Part shown: positions 62,573 to 64,000 of the stretch, piece after piece
How the letters are laid out: the number at the start of each line of letters is the position of its first letter
Numbering within the stretch: position 1 is the first letter of the stretch
Assembly: GCF_900105765.1 (NCBI RefSeq)
Contig: NZ_FNTX01000001.1
Location: forward strand, 806,001 to 870,000
Reading direction: 5' to 3'
Source of the DNA: Ruania alba
Lineage (GTDB): Bacteria > Actinomycetota > Actinomycetes > Actinomycetales > Beutenbergiaceae
DNA: 64,000 bases
Position numbers and translations under genes: made by a program
The notes under the pieces: generated by a model
Told to the model about the DNA's origin: nothing
What the model saw: the letters and a program-made list of their open reading frames with translations, nothing else
The model's database searches: none

Positions 62573-64000
62573 ATGAGCGCGCGTAGCGTCGAGCACGTCA
62601 TCAAGGGGGAGCGTCGCAGCACCGACGGCCCCGCTATCGAGATCACCGATCCGGCCACCGGTGAGGTGATCGCCGTCGCGAGCACGGCCGATGCGGCCGT
62701 ACTCGAGGAGACGGTGGCGGCGGCCACCCGGGCGTATGAATCCTGGTCGCAGATGTCGCTGTCGAAGCGGTCGGCCGTGCTGTTCTCCTTCCGGCACCTG
62801 GTGGCCACGCGTCGGGACGAGCTCGCCCGGCTCATCTCGGCCGAGCACGGCAAGACGTTCGACGACGCTCAGGGTGAGATCACCCGTGGCCTGGAGAACA
62901 TCGACTACGCGTGCGGGATCGGACACCACCTGCAGGGCTCCTACGCCGACCAGGTCTCCACCGGGGTGGATGTCTACTCCTACCGCGAGGCGCTCGGCGT
63001 GGTCGCCGGTATCACGCCCTTCAACTTCCCGGTCATGGTGCCACTGTGGATGGCCCCGATCGCGATCGCGGCCGGGAACTCCTTCATCCTCAAGCCTTCC
63101 GAGCGCGACCCGTCCGCCTCGCTGCTGCTGGCCGACCTGTGGGCCGAGGCCGGCCTGCCGGCGGGCGTGTTCAGCGTGCTGCACGGCGGCGCGGACCTGG
63201 TGAACGCCATCCTGGACCACCCCGACATCGCCGCCGTCTCGTTCGTGGGGTCCACCCCGATCGCCAAGCACGTCTACCAGCGCGCCAGCGCCAACGGGAA
63301 GCGGGTCCAGGCTCTCGGTGGGGCGAAGAACCACGCCGTGATCATGCCCGACGCCGATATCACCGAGGCCGCCGATCATCTCGTGGCGGCCGGGTTCGGT
63401 TCCGCCGGCCAGCGGTGCATGGCGATCTCGGCAGTGGTCGCCGTGGGCACCCCCGAGGAGACGTCCCCGCTGGTCAAGGCGATCGCCGAGCGCGGTAGGG
63501 AGGTCGTGGTCGGCCCATCCACCGACCCACGCTCGGAGATGGGCCCGGTGATCACCCCCCAGGCCGCCGAGCGGATCCGCTCCATCGTCGCCACCGCTGA
63601 GAGCGAGGGGGCACAGATCGTGCTGGACGGGCGCGACCTCACCGTCCCCGGGTACGAGGGAGGCAACTTCGTCGGCCCCACCCTGGTGGACAACGTGCCC
63701 GTCACCTCGACCGCCTACACCGAAGAGATCTTCGGCCCGGTGCTGGTCGTGATCCACGCGGCCGATCTCGACGAAGCCCTCGAGATCGTCAATGCCAACC
63801 CGTACGGCAATGGCGCGGCCATCTTCACCAGTTCCGGCGGTGCCGCGCGGCGGTTCCAGCGCGGCGTGCAGGCCGGGATGGTCGGCGTCAACGTCCCGAT
63901 CCCGGTGCCGGCCGGCTCGTTCTCCTTCGGGGGTCGCAAGGACTCCCTGTTCGGGGACACTCACATCTACGGTCGCGAGGGCCTGAACTTCTACACCCGC
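62573..64000 (+). CDS. mmsA: CoA-acylating methylmalonate-semialdehyde dehydrogenase, 5' part (partial)
   Basis: The first 476 codons, open to the end of the window, after GGGAGGAAG and ATG 62573. It is an aldehyde dehydrogenase: VVAGITPFNFPVMVPLWMAP near residue 142 and SAGQRCMAIS near 278 with the catalytic Cys. The aldehyde-dehydrogenase catalytic Glu is missing (GGAKNHAVIMPD near 247), as in MmsA/IolA enzymes that use CoA instead of water. It turns methylmalonate semialdehyde or malonate semialdehyde into propionyl- or acetyl-CoA in valine or inositol breakdown. The few C-terminal residues lie beyond the window. A palindrome upstream suggests it is regulated. Confidence 0.93.
   Translation, partial: MSARSVEHVIKGERRSTDGPAIEITDPATGEVIAVASTADAAVLEETVAAATRAYESWSQMSLSKRSAVLFSFRHLVATRRDELARLISAEHGKTFDDAQGEITRGLENIDYACGIGHHLQGSYADQVSTGVDVYSYREALGVVAGITPFNFPVMVPLWMAPIAIAAGNSFILKPSERDPSASLLLADLWAEAGLPAGVFSVLHGGADLVNAILDHPDIAAVSFVGSTPIAKHVYQRASANGKRVQALGGAKNHAVIMPDADITEAADHLVAAGFGSAGQRCMAISAVVAVGTPEETSPLVKAIAERGREVVVGPSTDPRSEMGPVITPQAAERIRSIVATAESEGAQIVLDGRDLTVPGYEGGNFVGPTLVDNVPVTSTAYTEEIFGPVLVVIHAADLDEALEIVNANPYGNGAAIFTSSGGAARRFQRGVQAGMVGVNVPIPVPAGSFSFGGRKDSLFGDTHIYGREGLNFYTR

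Overview
The window is GC-rich, compactly coded bacterial DNA, about 70% G+C by eye. Most genes abut or overlap by 4 bp (ATGA/GTGA), and many starts are GTG. The gene content points to an actinomycete: F420-dependent glucose-6-phosphate dehydrogenase, a coenzyme F420 ligase, DUF222/HNH and DUF4233 proteins, a HemD-like regulator with a winged-helix tail, and a translational T-box in front of ileS. I would guess Micrococcales (Beutenbergia/Ruania-like), but the sequence alone does not prove the genus. I saw no rRNA, tRNA, CRISPR array, prophage or insertion sequence.

Layout. 0-3.1 kb: end of nirB, nirD, a siroheme synthase and a HemD/NnaR-like regulator (nitrite assimilation and its cofactor). 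3.2-5.4 kb: two small membrane proteins and a DUF222-HNH protein. 5.6-8.3 kb: acetyltransferase, fgd, a CbiX-type chelatase and a membrane protein. 8.35-11.9 kb: quinone-oxidoreductase-like protein and archaeal-type valS. 12-18.1 kb: a sugar locus (PfkB kinase, lipoprotein with a frameshift, two permeases; then a nitrobindin-like protein and a GH4 glycosidase). 18.2-19.9 kb: Fgd-like oxidoreductase and cofE. 19.9-22.9 kb: tetR-MMPL efflux module. 23-25.1 kb: unknown protein and cardiolipin synthase. 25.2-28.2 kb: binding-protein/permease/ATPase operon, possibly for an F420 precursor. 28.3-30.5 kb: ECF sigma factor, its membrane partner and a secreted protein. 30.5-32.9 kb: SDR, GDPD and GNAT. 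33.0-39.7 kb: leucine-degradation cluster (accD1, frameshifted accA1, fadE, maoC, citE, VOC). 39.7-44.1 kb: NYN-LOTUS protein, SDR, atypical AMP-binding protein and an unknown protein. 44.2-49.2 kb: T-box, ileS, folC. 49.3-61.6 kb: repeat-bearing protein, galE, SRPBCC, DinB, osmoprotectant ABC operon, flavin disulfide reductase, dhaKLM and tetR-DHA2 efflux. 61.6-64 kb: DUF4233, ndk and the start of mmsA.

How the parts fit. The nir genes, siroheme synthase and chelatase together make nitrite reductase and its haem. Fgd supplies reduced F420, which CofE helps make and the LLM oxidoreductase probably uses. The acc/fad/mao/cit cluster would carry isovaleryl-CoA from leucine to acetyl-CoA and acetoacetate. 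Dha phosphorylates dihydroxyacetone, using phosphate from the PTS.

The most notable observations are: an identical TTGCAC-N3-GTGCAA palindrome in front of both tetR-efflux modules; two single-base frameshifts, both in G runs; very long perfect hairpins between genes; a separation of folC from DUF4233-ndk by about 12.4 kb; and a recurrent TANNNT box 6-9 nt before start codons, suggesting leaderless mRNAs.
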